In this document: piece after piece, positions 26,530 to 34,705 of the stretch | Layout: each line of letters starts with the position of its first letter | Position numbering within the stretch: the stretch's first letter is position 1 | Assembly (NCBI GenBank): GCA_031292525.1 | Contig: JARLGY010000037.1 | Span: 388,324 to 452,323, forward strand | From: Flavipsychrobacter sp. | Lineage (GTDB): Bacteria; Bacteroidota; Bacteroidia; Chitinophagales; Chitinophagaceae | DNA length: 64,000 nucleotides | Reading direction: 5' to 3' | Notes under the pieces: model-generated | Database searches by the model: none | The model's input: only the letters and a program-made list of their open reading frames with translations | What the model was told of the DNA's origin: nothing | Program-made: the position numbers and the translations under genes

Positions 26530-27156
26530 ATGTTTTTTAAAAAAAAGAAGATTATGAACGAAAACGCATTTGAAAACCAGAATGCTAATGCAGAAAATAC
26601 CGACAACTTGGCACAAAATGACGAACAGGAAAATTCTGTCCAGGATCTGGGTCAGGAGGTAGTAAGTGAAGATTTCGAGGTCGATGCAGAAAACGATCTT
26701 GAAAACGCAACTCTGGGCAAACTGGAGCTTGAATTGCAGGAAACCAAGGATAAGTATTTAAGACTGGTTGCTGAGTTCGATAACTTCAGAAGAAGGAATG
26801 CCAAGGAAAACCAGGAATTACGCAAAACTGCAGGTAAAGAGATTATAGAATCACTCTTAGTAGTACTCGATGATACCGACCGCGCGTCAAAACAACTTGA
26901 AAAAAGTACTGATATTGAATCTGTTAGAGAAGGCATATCATTAGTTTTTAATAAATTGCGCAATATTTTGCAGCAAAAAGGCCTTAAAGCTATGGATGCT
27001 GTAAATCAAACCTTTGATGCTGACCTTCACGAGGCAATTACCGAAATACCTGCTCCAAATAAAAACATGGTCGGCAAGGTGATAGATGTGGTAGAGCCAG
27101 GTTATTACCTGAATGATAAGCTCATAAGGCATGCTAAAGTAGTAGTAGGAAAATAG
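26530..27156 (+). CDS. grpE: GrpE, nucleotide exchange factor of DnaK
   Basis: Releases ADP from DnaK in the cytosolic chaperone cycle. It has 208 residues: an acidic, disordered N-terminus (to ~60), a long coiled-coil helix (about 65-105: LELELQETKDKYLRLVAEFDNFRRR) and the C-terminal beta-domain (DLHEAITEIPAP ... GKVIDVVEPGYYLNDKLIRHAKVVVG). All family hallmarks are present. The start may be the ATG at 26530 or a second ATG at 26554; the second removes an odd poly-Lys lead. dnaJ follows after 60 bases, and dnaK is elsewhere. Confidence 0.95.
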   Translation: MFFKKKKIMNENAFENQNANAENTDNLAQNDEQENSVQDLGQEVVSEDFEVDAENDLENATLGKLELELQETKDKYLRLVAEFDNFRRRNAKENQELRKTAGKEIIESLLVVLDDTDRASKQLEKSTDIESVREGISLVFNKLRNILQQKGLKAMDAVNQTFDADLHEAITEIPAPNKNMVGKVIDVVEPGYYLNDKLIRHAKVVVGK

Positions 27157-27216
27157 TGGACTGGGTTCATCCTTGCCCTAAAAACGATTTGTTGATTTTT
27201 TATTTGAGTTGACCCA

Positions 27217-28389
27217 ATGGCAAAAAGAGATTATTATGAGGTGCTGGGTGTCGCACGCGGCGCAAGTGCAGATGAATTAAAAAAAGCTTACCGTAAGATA
27301 GCTATGCAACATCACCCCGACCGTAATGAAGGGGATAAAACAGCAGAAGAAAAGTTTAAAGAAGCAGCAGAAGCTTACGATGTGCTGAGCACACCCGATA
27401 AGCGTGCCCAGTACGATCGTTTTGGCCATGCAGGCGTAGGCAGCAGCGCTGCAAGCGGTGGTGGCCCTGGCGGCATGCGCATGGAAGACATTTTCCAGAA
27501 CTTTGGAGATGTTTTTGGCGATGATGTTTTTGGCAATTTCTTTGGTGGTGGTGGCAGACAAGGCGGCGGTGGCCGCAGGCAGGGTACGCGCGGCGCTAAC
27601 CTTAGGGTGAAGCTAAAGATGGACTTTGCAGAAATAGCTAATGGCGCCAATAAGAAAATAAAAGTAAAGAAACACGTGCCTTGCAACGTTTGCGATGGCA
27701 GCGGTGCGAAAGATAAAAGTGCTATACAAACCTGCAGTACCTGCGGTGGTTCTGGTCAGGTGCGCAGGGTGCAAAACACCTTCCTTGGGCAAATGCAAAC
27801 AGTAACCACCTGCCCTACCTGCAATGGTGAAGGACTTTCTATTACCCAGAAGTGTGGTAACTGCAAAGGCGAAGGCCGCGTATATGGCGAAGAAACCCTG
27901 AGCCTGGATATACCTGCAGGAGTACACGATGGCATGCAGCTGAGTATGAGCGGCAAAGGCAACGCCGGTGAACGCGGCGGCCAGGCTGGCGACCTGCTGA
28001 TGGTAATAGAAGAAGAAAAACACCCGCAACTCAAGCGCCATGAGCTTGATGTAGTTTATCAATTGCACATGTCCTTCCCAGAGGCAGTACTGGGTACTCA
28101 GGTTGAGGTGCCTACTATAGATGGTAAAGCCAAGATAAAGGTTCCGGCAGGTACCCAAAGCGGTAAAATATTCAGATTAAAAGGTAAAGGCTTCCCGGCA
28201 TTCAATTCTTACGAGAAAGGCGATGAATTGGTTGAAGTAAACATATGGTCACCCCAATCATTAAGCAATGAAGAACGCGACCTCCTGGAAAAACTTAAAA
28301 ATTCACCCAATTTCAAACCCGGCCCCGATGCCGAATCTGAAAAAGAGCGTGGTTTTTTTGACAAGATAAAAGACGCATTCGGAGGATAA
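27217..28389 (+). CDS. dnaJ: DnaJ, type I J-domain co-chaperone
   Basis: Stimulates DnaK ATPase and delivers unfolded clients. It has 390 residues: a J domain (1-70) with HPD at 33-35, a Gly/Phe-rich linker (about 75-125) and four CxxCxGxG zinc-binding repeats ([32 protein letters not shown]). The substrate-binding C-terminal domain follows, then an acidic tail. Complete and canonical, co-directional with grpE, so probably one heat-shock transcript. Confidence 0.97.
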   Translation: MAKRDYYEVLGVARGASADELKKAYRKIAMQHHPDRNEGDKTAEEKFKEAAEAYDVLSTPDKRAQYDRFGHAGVGSSAASGGGPGGMRMEDIFQNFGDVFGDDVFGNFFGGGGRQGGGGRRQGTRGANLRVKLKMDFAEIANGANKKIKVKKHVPCNVCDGSGAKDKSAIQTCSTCGGSGQVRRVQNTFLGQMQTVTTCPTCNGEGLSITQKCGNCKGEGRVYGEETLSLDIPAGVHDGMQLSMSGKGNAGERGGQAGDLLMVIEEEKHPQLKRHELDVVYQLHMSFPEAVLGTQVEVPTIDGKAKIKVPAGTQSGKIFRLKGKGFPAFNSYEKGDELVEVNIWSPQSLSNEERDLLEKLKNSPNFKPGPDAESEKERGFFDKIKDAFGG

Positions 28390-28424
28390 TCTACGTTCTC
28401 AAATGCTGAACTATATTAGTAAAA

Positions 28425-28457
28425 GGCCGTCTCAAAATTCACTTTTGGGACGGCTTT
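28425..28457 (+). terminator. Terminator after dnaJ
   Basis: GCCGTCTCAAAA (28426-28437) pairs with TTTTGGGACGGC (28443-28454), with one G-T pair, then TTTA. One member of the GTCTC-type hairpin family seen four times in this window. Confidence 0.8.
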
Positions 28458-28500
28458 ATTATTTTATCTGAGTTTGGGTATTATAGTAGTTAAAAACTTT

Positions 28501-28531
28501 ATTGCAGCATGTTTTAGGCTGCAATTTTTTT
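28501..28531 (+). terminator. Second terminator-like hairpin between convergent genes
   Basis: ATTGCAGC (28501-28508) pairs with GCTGCAAT (28518-28525), followed by seven T residues. It could act as a back-up terminator for the dnaJ transcript. Confidence 0.65.
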
Positions 28532-28555
28532 ACTGGAACAAGGATATCAAAACAA

Positions 28556-28592
28556 AAAAACCGCCTCAAAATTGCTTTTGAGACGGTTTTTA
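28556..28592. terminator. Bidirectional terminator for the lipoprotein gene
   Basis: AAAACCGCCTCAAAA and TTTTGAGACGGTTTT pair across a short loop, with A and T runs on both sides. It lies directly after the minus-strand gene ending at 28611. Confidence 0.8.
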
Positions 28593-28610
28593 TAAAAAGG
28601 TTGCTAACTA

Positions 28611-30263
28611 TTATTTACAAGAGAAATTAAGTTGTCCTGCAATAGAAAGAAGATTAGCATTGGCATCATATGCTGCCGTGCCGTTTGTAATGCTGCTATT
28701 TTCAGGGAATTTAAAATTGGTCCTGGTAAAAGTAACATCTGCGGTATATGTCTTACCATTATCTATTGCATTTATCGTATATGTTGAATTTGCTGGGATA
28801 GAAAATTTTGCTATGCCATTGTGTACATATATGCTGCCGAAGTCAAGTGCATTTGTCTTGCTTGCGTAGCTAATAGTGCCTGTAAGGTTTGCAGTAACTT
28901 GTTTGTCAGTGCAATAGCCAGTAAAAATTGATTGAACGTAAATTGTGCTTGGAACTGGAACTGTAATCGTTCCTGAATTGGTGGAGCAAAAAAAGACAGT
29001 GCCAGTAGCAATGGCGGCGAAGGCACCGATGCTGGTACTACCATATATTATTATAGCTCCTTGTACGTTTGTGGGTGCGTTTAATATATCTATAGTCATT
29101 CCATTATATATGCTGGTAACGATAGGCTGGCCGATGATGTGTGCCGCTCCATTTTGGATGGCTGCGATAGCTATCCTGTAATTACCACCACTAAAATTAG
29201 GATCACTCGTATTGATGGTTAGATGCAGTGGAGTTGGGCAAGGGTTACTTGGCCATGCCAGGTTCCATACGGATAGATGCGACACCTGGAAGGTTGCTAC
29301 CAGTTTACCACCAGTAAACGCAACAGTTGCATTTCCTTCATTTTTAAACTGGCCGGTTGTTTCATCCATACTCCATACAGGTATTGCATCGCCTGCGACT
29401 ACCGTATTGCCGGTTGCTAAATTTAGTAAGTTAGCATCTATCGGCATGTTGACCATTAAAGGTGTGCCAAATGATTTAACCGGTACGCCATCTACATTCA
29501 TCTGCATCGCTAAAGAGCCTGCCGACTCGAAACGAACGCCCCCAGGTATTGGGCTACCGTTAATATCAAGAACATCTGTTGGTGAAAGGCCACCAGGAAT
29601 AGATTGTGCTGAGTTAATACTGTCAGTGCCGTATTGCGTTGCAACAACCCCAAGGGTATTTCCGCTTATTACATTTCCTGAAGCATCCTTAAACGTAGTT
29701 CCGTTTGCTATATTTATGGTAGCAGGGTTTGCGAGTGTAGGGGTAGCGGCAGGTGTAAGCGTTTTGGCTGGTGATGCGTTACCGGTGAGTGCCACCTGTG
29801 TCGATAATACGACAATGTTTGCTGGTGGGTTGGCATATTCTATAACCGGGACCACGATGCTCACAGCAGAGTCGCTGGTGATAGATACCTGGTATACTAT
29901 TGGAGCAAAGCCTGAAATAGAACCGGTAATGGTAAAGTTAACCGGGTGCGTTGGTGACGGCGCAGCGCTTTTATCAACGGCAAGCGAAATAAAACCACCA
30001 AAAACATTGTAGTTACTACCACCGTCACTTGTATATACAAGTGCAGCATCTTTTCCTGAAATTTTAATGGAAAAGTCAGTTGGACGGGTTCCCGACGTAG
30101 TGTTGTAGTTAACAAAGTGAACACCAATTGGGGAAGTAAATATGTCGGTATTTACTTTAACCCTGATGCCGTCTGTAACTTTCTTACAACTGAATAGAGT
30201 GGCCGAGAATGCAAGTGCACATAGTACCGATGTGATTGCAACAATTTTAAAAGTCTTTTTCAT
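28611..30263 (-). CDS. Large lipoprotein of duplicated barrel/lipoprotein cassette (copy 1)
   Basis: A 550-residue lipoprotein: signal peptide with lipobox TLFSC (Cys26). The mature part starts with VRVNTDI-like sequence (RVKVNTDIFTS) and has beta-rich domains with HPVNFTITGS, ANPPANIVVL and a C-terminal segment of repeated short strands. No enzyme motif recognised. It is a paralogue of the 602-residue lipoprotein at 31377-33185, which shares the RVNTxI start, a PVNF/PINFT motif and the ANPPA motif. It begins 44 bases downstream of its barrel gene, so the pair probably works together at the outer membrane. Confidence 0.8.
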   Translation of the reverse strand: MKKTFKIVAITSVLCALAFSATLFSCKKVTDGIRVKVNTDIFTSPIGVHFVNYNTTSGTRPTDFSIKISGKDAALVYTSDGGSNYNVFGGFISLAVDKSAAPSPTHPVNFTITGSISGFAPIVYQVSITSDSAVSIVVPVIEYANPPANIVVLSTQVALTGNASPAKTLTPAATPTLANPATINIANGTTFKDASGNVISGNTLGVVATQYGTDSINSAQSIPGGLSPTDVLDINGSPIPGGVRFESAGSLAMQMNVDGVPVKSFGTPLMVNMPIDANLLNLATGNTVVAGDAIPVWSMDETTGQFKNEGNATVAFTGGKLVATFQVSHLSVWNLAWPSNPCPTPLHLTINTSDPNFSGGNYRIAIAAIQNGAAHIIGQPIVTSIYNGMTIDILNAPTNVQGAIIIYGSTSIGAFAAIATGTVFFCSTNSGTITVPVPSTIYVQSIFTGYCTDKQVTANLTGTISYASKTNALDFGSIYVHNGIAKFSIPANSTYTINAIDNGKTYTADVTFTRTNFKFPENSSITNGTAAYDANANLLSIAGQLNFSCK

Positions 30264-30307
30264 ATGGTCTGTTTCTAAATTATTTTTAAAGGATTTACCT
30301 GTTTTAA

Positions 30308-31000
30308 TTAGTTACCAATTTTATAGTTAAGGCTGATCTTCAGTTCAGGGAACCACCTGTAACCCGACAGGTTCTGATCTAGCTGCTGTTCGTTACTCTG
30401 GTTGTCATTCAGCAATTTGGTCCCTTCCCAAGTGGTAGTTGGCTTAGGCAAGAAATAAGTACCGAGGTCCACATTAACATTAAATTTATGTTTAGGGAAA
30501 TCACGACAAAAAGCTACACCCAGGTAGGGGGCTATACCTTGCCAGTTTGCACCTATCTTCATTTCGCCAAGCTCGTTTGGCGATAGTGTAGTTTGTCCCA
30601 GTTTATAAGACTGCGTAGGTTTCAATGTGGCGCTTGGCGATGCACTAAAAACATACCCAACTCCGCCTACCAGGCGTATTGGTAACGTATTAAATGGCTT
30701 ATATTCACCTAACAAACTTACTTTACCCAGGTTTGCGGTAATATTGGCGGTAGTCTTTACGCCATCAAGCGTTAATGGGCCACTATAGCTTACCGGCAAA
30801 AAGCTTACGCCCAGACGTGCGTTAAAATGTTGGTTCAAACCCATTTTACCTTCCAGGCTTACACCAGTGGTACCTAGGCCTAAACTGATACATTTTTCTC
30901 TTTGAACATCCGATTCGCTGCCTGTACTTCTTTGTACGTTTTGTGCAGAAACATGGAGGCTAAGCCCCGTAAGGAATAATGGAAGTAAATATTTTTTCAT
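30308..31000 (-). CDS. Outer-membrane beta-barrel protein (copy 1 of duplicated cassette)
   Basis: A 230-residue protein: signal peptide ending VSA before Gln20, then alternating amphipathic strands (ISLGLGTTGVSLEGKMGL, ARLGVSFLPVSYSG, IRLVGGVGYVFSAS, GIAPYLGVAF, FNVNVDLGTYFLP) and a C-terminal strand ending NYKIGN. This is the pattern of a small outer-membrane barrel. It is clearly homologous along its whole length to the 230-residue protein at 33207-33899. A TAnnTTTG element lies 24-31 bases upstream. Ligand or activity unknown. Confidence 0.82.
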   Translation of the reverse strand: MKKYLLPLFLTGLSLHVSAQNVQRSTGSESDVQREKCISLGLGTTGVSLEGKMGLNQHFNARLGVSFLPVSYSGPLTLDGVKTTANITANLGKVSLLGEYKPFNTLPIRLVGGVGYVFSASPSATLKPTQSYKLGQTTLSPNELGEMKIGANWQGIAPYLGVAFCRDFPKHKFNVNVDLGTYFLPKPTTTWEGTKLLNDNQSNEQQLDQNLSGYRWFPELKISLNYKIGN

Positions 31001-31023
31001 AAATCGGGAGTTGAAGAGTTGTA

Positions 31024-31031
31024 CAAATATA
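31024..31031 (-). promoter_or_regulatory. TATATTTG -7 element for barrel copy 1
   Basis: Reads TATATTTG on the minus strand, a TAnnTTTG match about 24 bases before the ATG at 31000. There is no matching -33 at the usual distance. Confidence 0.45.
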
Positions 31032-31325
31032 TATATTTAAATTAAAAAAAGTATAATTAATGTTACGCTATCAAATCTAACATACTATTTAGTGTAAGTT
31101 ATTGTTTCTGAATGCAAACATACCATGCATATTGGTTTTTAAAAAGGGTATTATTCCCGTTTTTTATCAAGAAAAAAACGTTTACACTATTAATGATTAT
31201 TTTTAAATTGTTATTCGTTAGTTAACACAACGGCTTATTAGTCTATTCAACCTGCATATATTTTTTATCACTTCCATTAAAAATTGCGTAAAATGTCTCT
31301 TCATTCATAAGCTCTTACCAAATAG

Positions 31326-31360
31326 TAAAGCGGGGATGTCTAGTTGACATCCCCGCTTTA
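31326..31360 (-). terminator. Terminator after lipoprotein copy 2
   Basis: A 15-bp perfect stem (TAAAGCGGGGATGTC at 31326-31340 with its reverse complement at 31346-31360) around a five-base loop. It lies 16 bases past the stop of the gene ending at 31377. The T tail is short. Confidence 0.8.
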
Positions 31361-31376
31361 CAAATATGAGTTGAAA

Positions 31377-33185
31377 TTAGAAATAGCAGTTACAAATAAC
31401 CGGGTCGTTATATTCTTTAACAACTGAAGAACCATTTATGGCAAAAGGTATTTTAACAATACTGCCATCGCATACACCCGAAGAAAGCGTATATGTGGTA
31501 CCCTGCTGCACGCCTCTTGTACGCCAATGCCCATTTATCATGTTAAAATAAAAACCCACCCACCCATTTGTATTGGTCGATGCATATGTGGCCCCGCAAT
31601 AAGTTGGATTATACGCCTTAGCACTGTTCTTTGCACCACAATCAAACGTCAGCCAGAAATCTACAATGGGATTTAGATTAACCAGATATGGCGCTGCAAA
31701 TATAGATCCTGAGGTAGTATTAGTTATAGGTGTGTTCCAGTAATACGCTCCTCCACTTATCCCATTTTGCACTATTGGCGAAACCGAATTTACGGTCATT
31801 GCCAGGTTTATGGTACTACCGGCTCCAGGTTCAGGCGAAATATAATAGTTATAACTATAATCTGCAAAGTTGATGCTGGCTATACCCCGGAGGTTTTCAA
31901 TATCCGGTATCACGTTGGTATCAACACCAGATGAGAATGATGCTGAATAATGAAAGTTGTATGGAGCTTTGTAATAGAATCCGGCATCTGGCGATTGCGT
32001 TTCCACTCTCAACTTGCCATTATTTCCCTTTAATACCACTGCACGCAACGTATTGAACGAAACCGGGTCGATGCCTGTCTCAACAGAATCGCCAGCCTTT
32101 ATCAATTGTCCTGTTATTGGGTTCTTCATAGTATCAGATATAGCAAAGCTGGTAAACCATCTGTAATTCGAATCAGGGCTAATCGCAATATCCATTGGGC
32201 TGCTAGCTCCTGAAGGTGTTATAGTACCTACAAAATAGACACCTACTAACTTTTGTTTCACCGCAGTTGCAAACAGCAGGTTATCTTCTGTTGTAGTTGT
32301 GCCATTCAGCAGGTTTATGGACGGTGAATATGTGTTTGCACTATTTTCATCGTATGGATAAAATACATAGTTAACGCTTGTACCCGGCTCGTAAATACAA
32401 ATAGTTTTTACTGTACCCGTATACGGGGTCTTGGTATAAGTGGTAGTTGATTGCAGGTAAGAATATTCCTGCTCGTAGTAGCCGGTTAGCCGGGTATAGG
32501 TGTGTGTGATGTCACCATACTTAACCACAGAATCTTTAGTGATGGGGATTTCCTGTGTCCCTTGCACAGTCTTGGTTGTTGTGTTAGCAGTGTAGTAATA
32601 AAAGCTGGTGCCCTGGGGCATTACTATTGTGCTCACGCCATTATCATAATAGGTAGTGTCTTGTGTTGTTTTAGCAATATTAAATATGCCGGGTGCTGCA
32701 ATGCCACCGCTGCCCGCCACCATATCCTGCTCCTTTATGGTCATTCCTGCAGGTGGGTTAGCCAGGTTTATCATCCGTACATTATAGTGGGTGCGTACCT
32801 GACCTACATTTATTTTTATGGTTGTAGTTACGGGTAAATATCCTGCGCTGCTGATAGACAGTGTGAAGTTTATAGGATCACCGCTAGATGGTACTCTCGA
32901 TGGGTCTATTGCTATTTGCAAAAGCCCGTCGCTGCCTACTATCAAATTCTTTTTCCCAAACATGGAGTACACATATTGGGCATCGGGGCCACCTGCGGTA
33001 ACGGTTACATTACTTGGTACTATGCCGGTTTTAGCGGCATCGCCCACTTGCACGGTGGTAATATATTTAACAATGTTGGTGTTAACTCTTACTACAAGAT
33101 TATCAGTTGGTTTTTTCTTGCAGCCTGCCACAACCAATCCAAAGGCCACAGCAATAAATAATGCAGAGATAATGATCTTTTTCAT
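31377..33185 (-). CDS. Large lipoprotein of duplicated cassette (copy 2)
   Basis: A 602-residue lipoprotein: signal peptide with lipobox VVAGC (Cys22), followed by KKKPTDN. The mature N-terminus VVRVNTNIVKY, the DPINFTLSISSAGYLPV segment and ANPPAGMTI match copy 1 (28611-30263). The remainder is longer and diverges, with a Tyr/Thr-rich middle (TYYDNGVSTIVM, repeated TTTYTKT) and a C-terminal part with three Cys. No catalytic motif recognised. It starts 21 bases after the upstream barrel gene, so it is almost certainly in its operon. Probably exposed at or near the outer membrane. Confidence 0.8.
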   Translation of the reverse strand: MKKIIISALFIAVAFGLVVAGCKKKPTDNLVVRVNTNIVKYITTVQVGDAAKTGIVPSNVTVTAGGPDAQYVYSMFGKKNLIVGSDGLLQIAIDPSRVPSSGDPINFTLSISSAGYLPVTTTIKINVGQVRTHYNVRMINLANPPAGMTIKEQDMVAGSGGIAAPGIFNIAKTTQDTTYYDNGVSTIVMPQGTSFYYYTANTTTKTVQGTQEIPITKDSVVKYGDITHTYTRLTGYYEQEYSYLQSTTTYTKTPYTGTVKTICIYEPGTSVNYVFYPYDENSANTYSPSINLLNGTTTTEDNLLFATAVKQKLVGVYFVGTITPSGASSPMDIAISPDSNYRWFTSFAISDTMKNPITGQLIKAGDSVETGIDPVSFNTLRAVVLKGNNGKLRVETQSPDAGFYYKAPYNFHYSASFSSGVDTNVIPDIENLRGIASINFADYSYNYYISPEPGAGSTINLAMTVNSVSPIVQNGISGGAYYWNTPITNTTSGSIFAAPYLVNLNPIVDFWLTFDCGAKNSAKAYNPTYCGATYASTNTNGWVGFYFNMINGHWRTRGVQQGTTYTLSSGVCDGSIVKIPFAINGSSVVKEYNDPVICNCYF

Positions 33186-33206
33186 CTTGGTCTATTGAGG
33201 GTTATA

Positions 33207-33899
33207 TTATTGGGAAATTTTATAGTTAAGGTTTAATTGCAATACCGGCAGCCACCTATAGTCATTCAGGTTTTCTTTAAGCTGGGCCGTATTTGCATTA
33301 TTGTTTGCAAGTAGCTTGGTGCCAGACATGCTCACATCCTGGCTCAGCCAGTAGTAGCTACCCAGGTCAATATTCACGTTAATTTTATTGGTAGGTTGCG
33401 CTTTCAGCAAGTTGATGCCCAGGTATGGAGCAAGTCCCTGCCAGCTTATTTTGGCATCTATCTCTCCCACATCTGCCGGTTGTATGGCAATATCGCCGTA
33501 GTATTGGGTGCTTTTTAGTGTAAGGGTGCCTTTCACATCTGCACTGGTAAAGTAAGAAAGTCCGCCTACCAACCGTATCCAGCTCTTCCATGGTTGCCAT
33601 TCTGCCAATAGATGGATATTGGTAAAACCGGTAACTATGTGCATATTGGTGTTATATGCATCTATCTTAATAGCGCCCGAATAATCGAATGGCAGATAAC
33701 TTCCGCCCAATCGTACATACCAGTGCTGATGGAGTTTCATGGTAGCATCCAGTCCTATGCCCTGGCTGCCGGCGCCCAATCCTAACGATATTGTTTTTGG
33801 GGTGGGGGTCTCCTTTTCTATATCTTTTTTTTCCTGTGCAAAAGATGGCATAGCCGATAAGCATGCTAATACATAGGCAGCAAGGGTGCTTAGTTTCAT
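33207..33899 (-). CDS. Outer-membrane beta-barrel protein (copy 2 of duplicated cassette)
   Basis: 230 residues, the same length as copy 1. The signal peptide ends SFA before Gln22. Shared motifs with copy 1: ISLGLGAGSQGIGLDA, VRLGGSYLPFDYSG, IRLVGGLSYFTSA, WQGLAPYLGI, INVNIDLGSYY, GTKLLANNN, DYRWLPVLQLNLNYKI. This is consistent with a small outer-membrane barrel. Preceded by a TAnnTTTG promoter element at 33933-33940. First gene of the copy-2 cassette. Confidence 0.82.
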   Translation of the reverse strand: MKLSTLAAYVLACLSAMPSFAQEKKDIEKETPTPKTISLGLGAGSQGIGLDATMKLHQHWYVRLGGSYLPFDYSGAIKIDAYNTNMHIVTGFTNIHLLAEWQPWKSWIRLVGGLSYFTSADVKGTLTLKSTQYYGDIAIQPADVGEIDAKISWQGLAPYLGINLLKAQPTNKINVNIDLGSYYWLSQDVSMSGTKLLANNNANTAQLKENLNDYRWLPVLQLNLNYKISQ

Positions 33900-33932
33900 A
33901 TAGGCGGTTTATGTGAGTGTCTATTATTCACA

Positions 33933-33966
33933 CAAATGTATATAAACACTACAAAGAAAAAAACAA
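33933..33966 (-). promoter_or_regulatory. Bacteroidota-type promoter for barrel copy 2
   Basis: On the minus strand TACATTTG (plus positions 33940-33933) matches TAnnTTTG, with a TTG at 33966-33964 placed 23 bases before it. The spacing is at the upper end of what is accepted. It lies 34 bases before the ATG. Confidence 0.5.
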
Positions 33967-34001
33967 TGTTTATAAAAAAATAATCTAACCTTAAGCTTTT
34001 T

Positions 34002-34664
34002 TTAATTTTTTGCTAGTGCAACTATATCTCGCACTTCTATTATTTGCTTAGGATAGCCCTTTGTTACGCTATTTATCATTGCCAGCCCTACTTCTTGTAA
34101 CGTACAAACATATTGGGGAATAGCAGCTTTCAACACAGGATAAAGCCACATAAAAAAGTAATACGCTTTGTGTGCATTCTTTAATCCTTTTGTAGGCTGT
34201 ATATACCCTGGCCTAAACATGTATGCCTGCTTAAAGGGAAGCGCCATAATATGGTTTTCTGTTTTGCCTTTTACTCGTGCCCACATGCTTTTCCCATGCT
34301 CTGTGCTGTCTGTTCCACCACCACTCACATAGCAGAAGGTCATATCATCGTTTAGTCGTATCAGGGTTTCTGCAACATGCATGGTAAGTATATAAGTTAG
34401 CTTATTATACTCCGCTTCTTTCTTACCTATTGAGGTTACCCCCAGGCAGAAAAAACAAGCATTATATCCTGTAAGCTCATCCTCTATATTAGATAAGTCG
34501 AAGAAGTTGCCATGAATGATTTCTTTCAGCTTAGGATGTGCTATTCCACAGGGTTTACGGTTAATGACTAATACTGCTTCCACATCAGGATGCTGGAGGC
34601 ACTCATGCAATACGCCCTCACCTACCATACCCGTAGTACCCGTAATAATAGCCCTTACTTTCAT
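34002..34664 (-). CDS. Atypical short-chain dehydrogenase / NAD(P)-binding protein
   Basis: A 220-residue cytosolic protein. The ATG at 34664 is chosen because it gives MKVRAIITGTTGMVGEGVL, with the Rossmann glycine motif TGTTGMVGEG directly at the N-terminus; an upstream TTG at 34685 is less likely. YVSGGGTDSTEHGK is the active-site region of the YwnB/HTATIP2-like atypical SDR group, and FRPGYIQP matches the downstream loop. It is a full-length member of the group. Substrate unknown. Confidence 0.8.
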   Translation of the reverse strand: MKVRAIITGTTGMVGEGVLHECLQHPDVEAVLVINRKPCGIAHPKLKEIIHGNFFDLSNIEDELTGYNACFFCLGVTSIGKKEAEYNKLTYILTMHVAETLIRLNDDMTFCYVSGGGTDSTEHGKSMWARVKGKTENHIMALPFKQAYMFRPGYIQPTKGLKNAHKAYYFFMWLYPVLKAAIPQYVCTLQEVGLAMINSVTKGYPKQIIEVRDIVALAKN

Positions 34665-34705
34665 TATGTTACTATTTATTACCAAAGGTAGTGTGTATGC
34701 GCATG

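Larger units (their letters stand above)
31001..31376. other. Intergenic region between duplicated cassettes
   Basis: 376 bases, mostly AT-rich. The minus-strand -7 element TATATTTG lies at 31024-31031 for copy 1. A terminator hairpin lies at 31326-31360. In between I see no open frame or structured RNA. Confidence 0.6.

Noticed and set aside
26436..26530. CIRCE/HrcA operator upstream of grpE
   Set aside because: The sequence TTAGCACTC-N9-GAGTGCTAA is not present.
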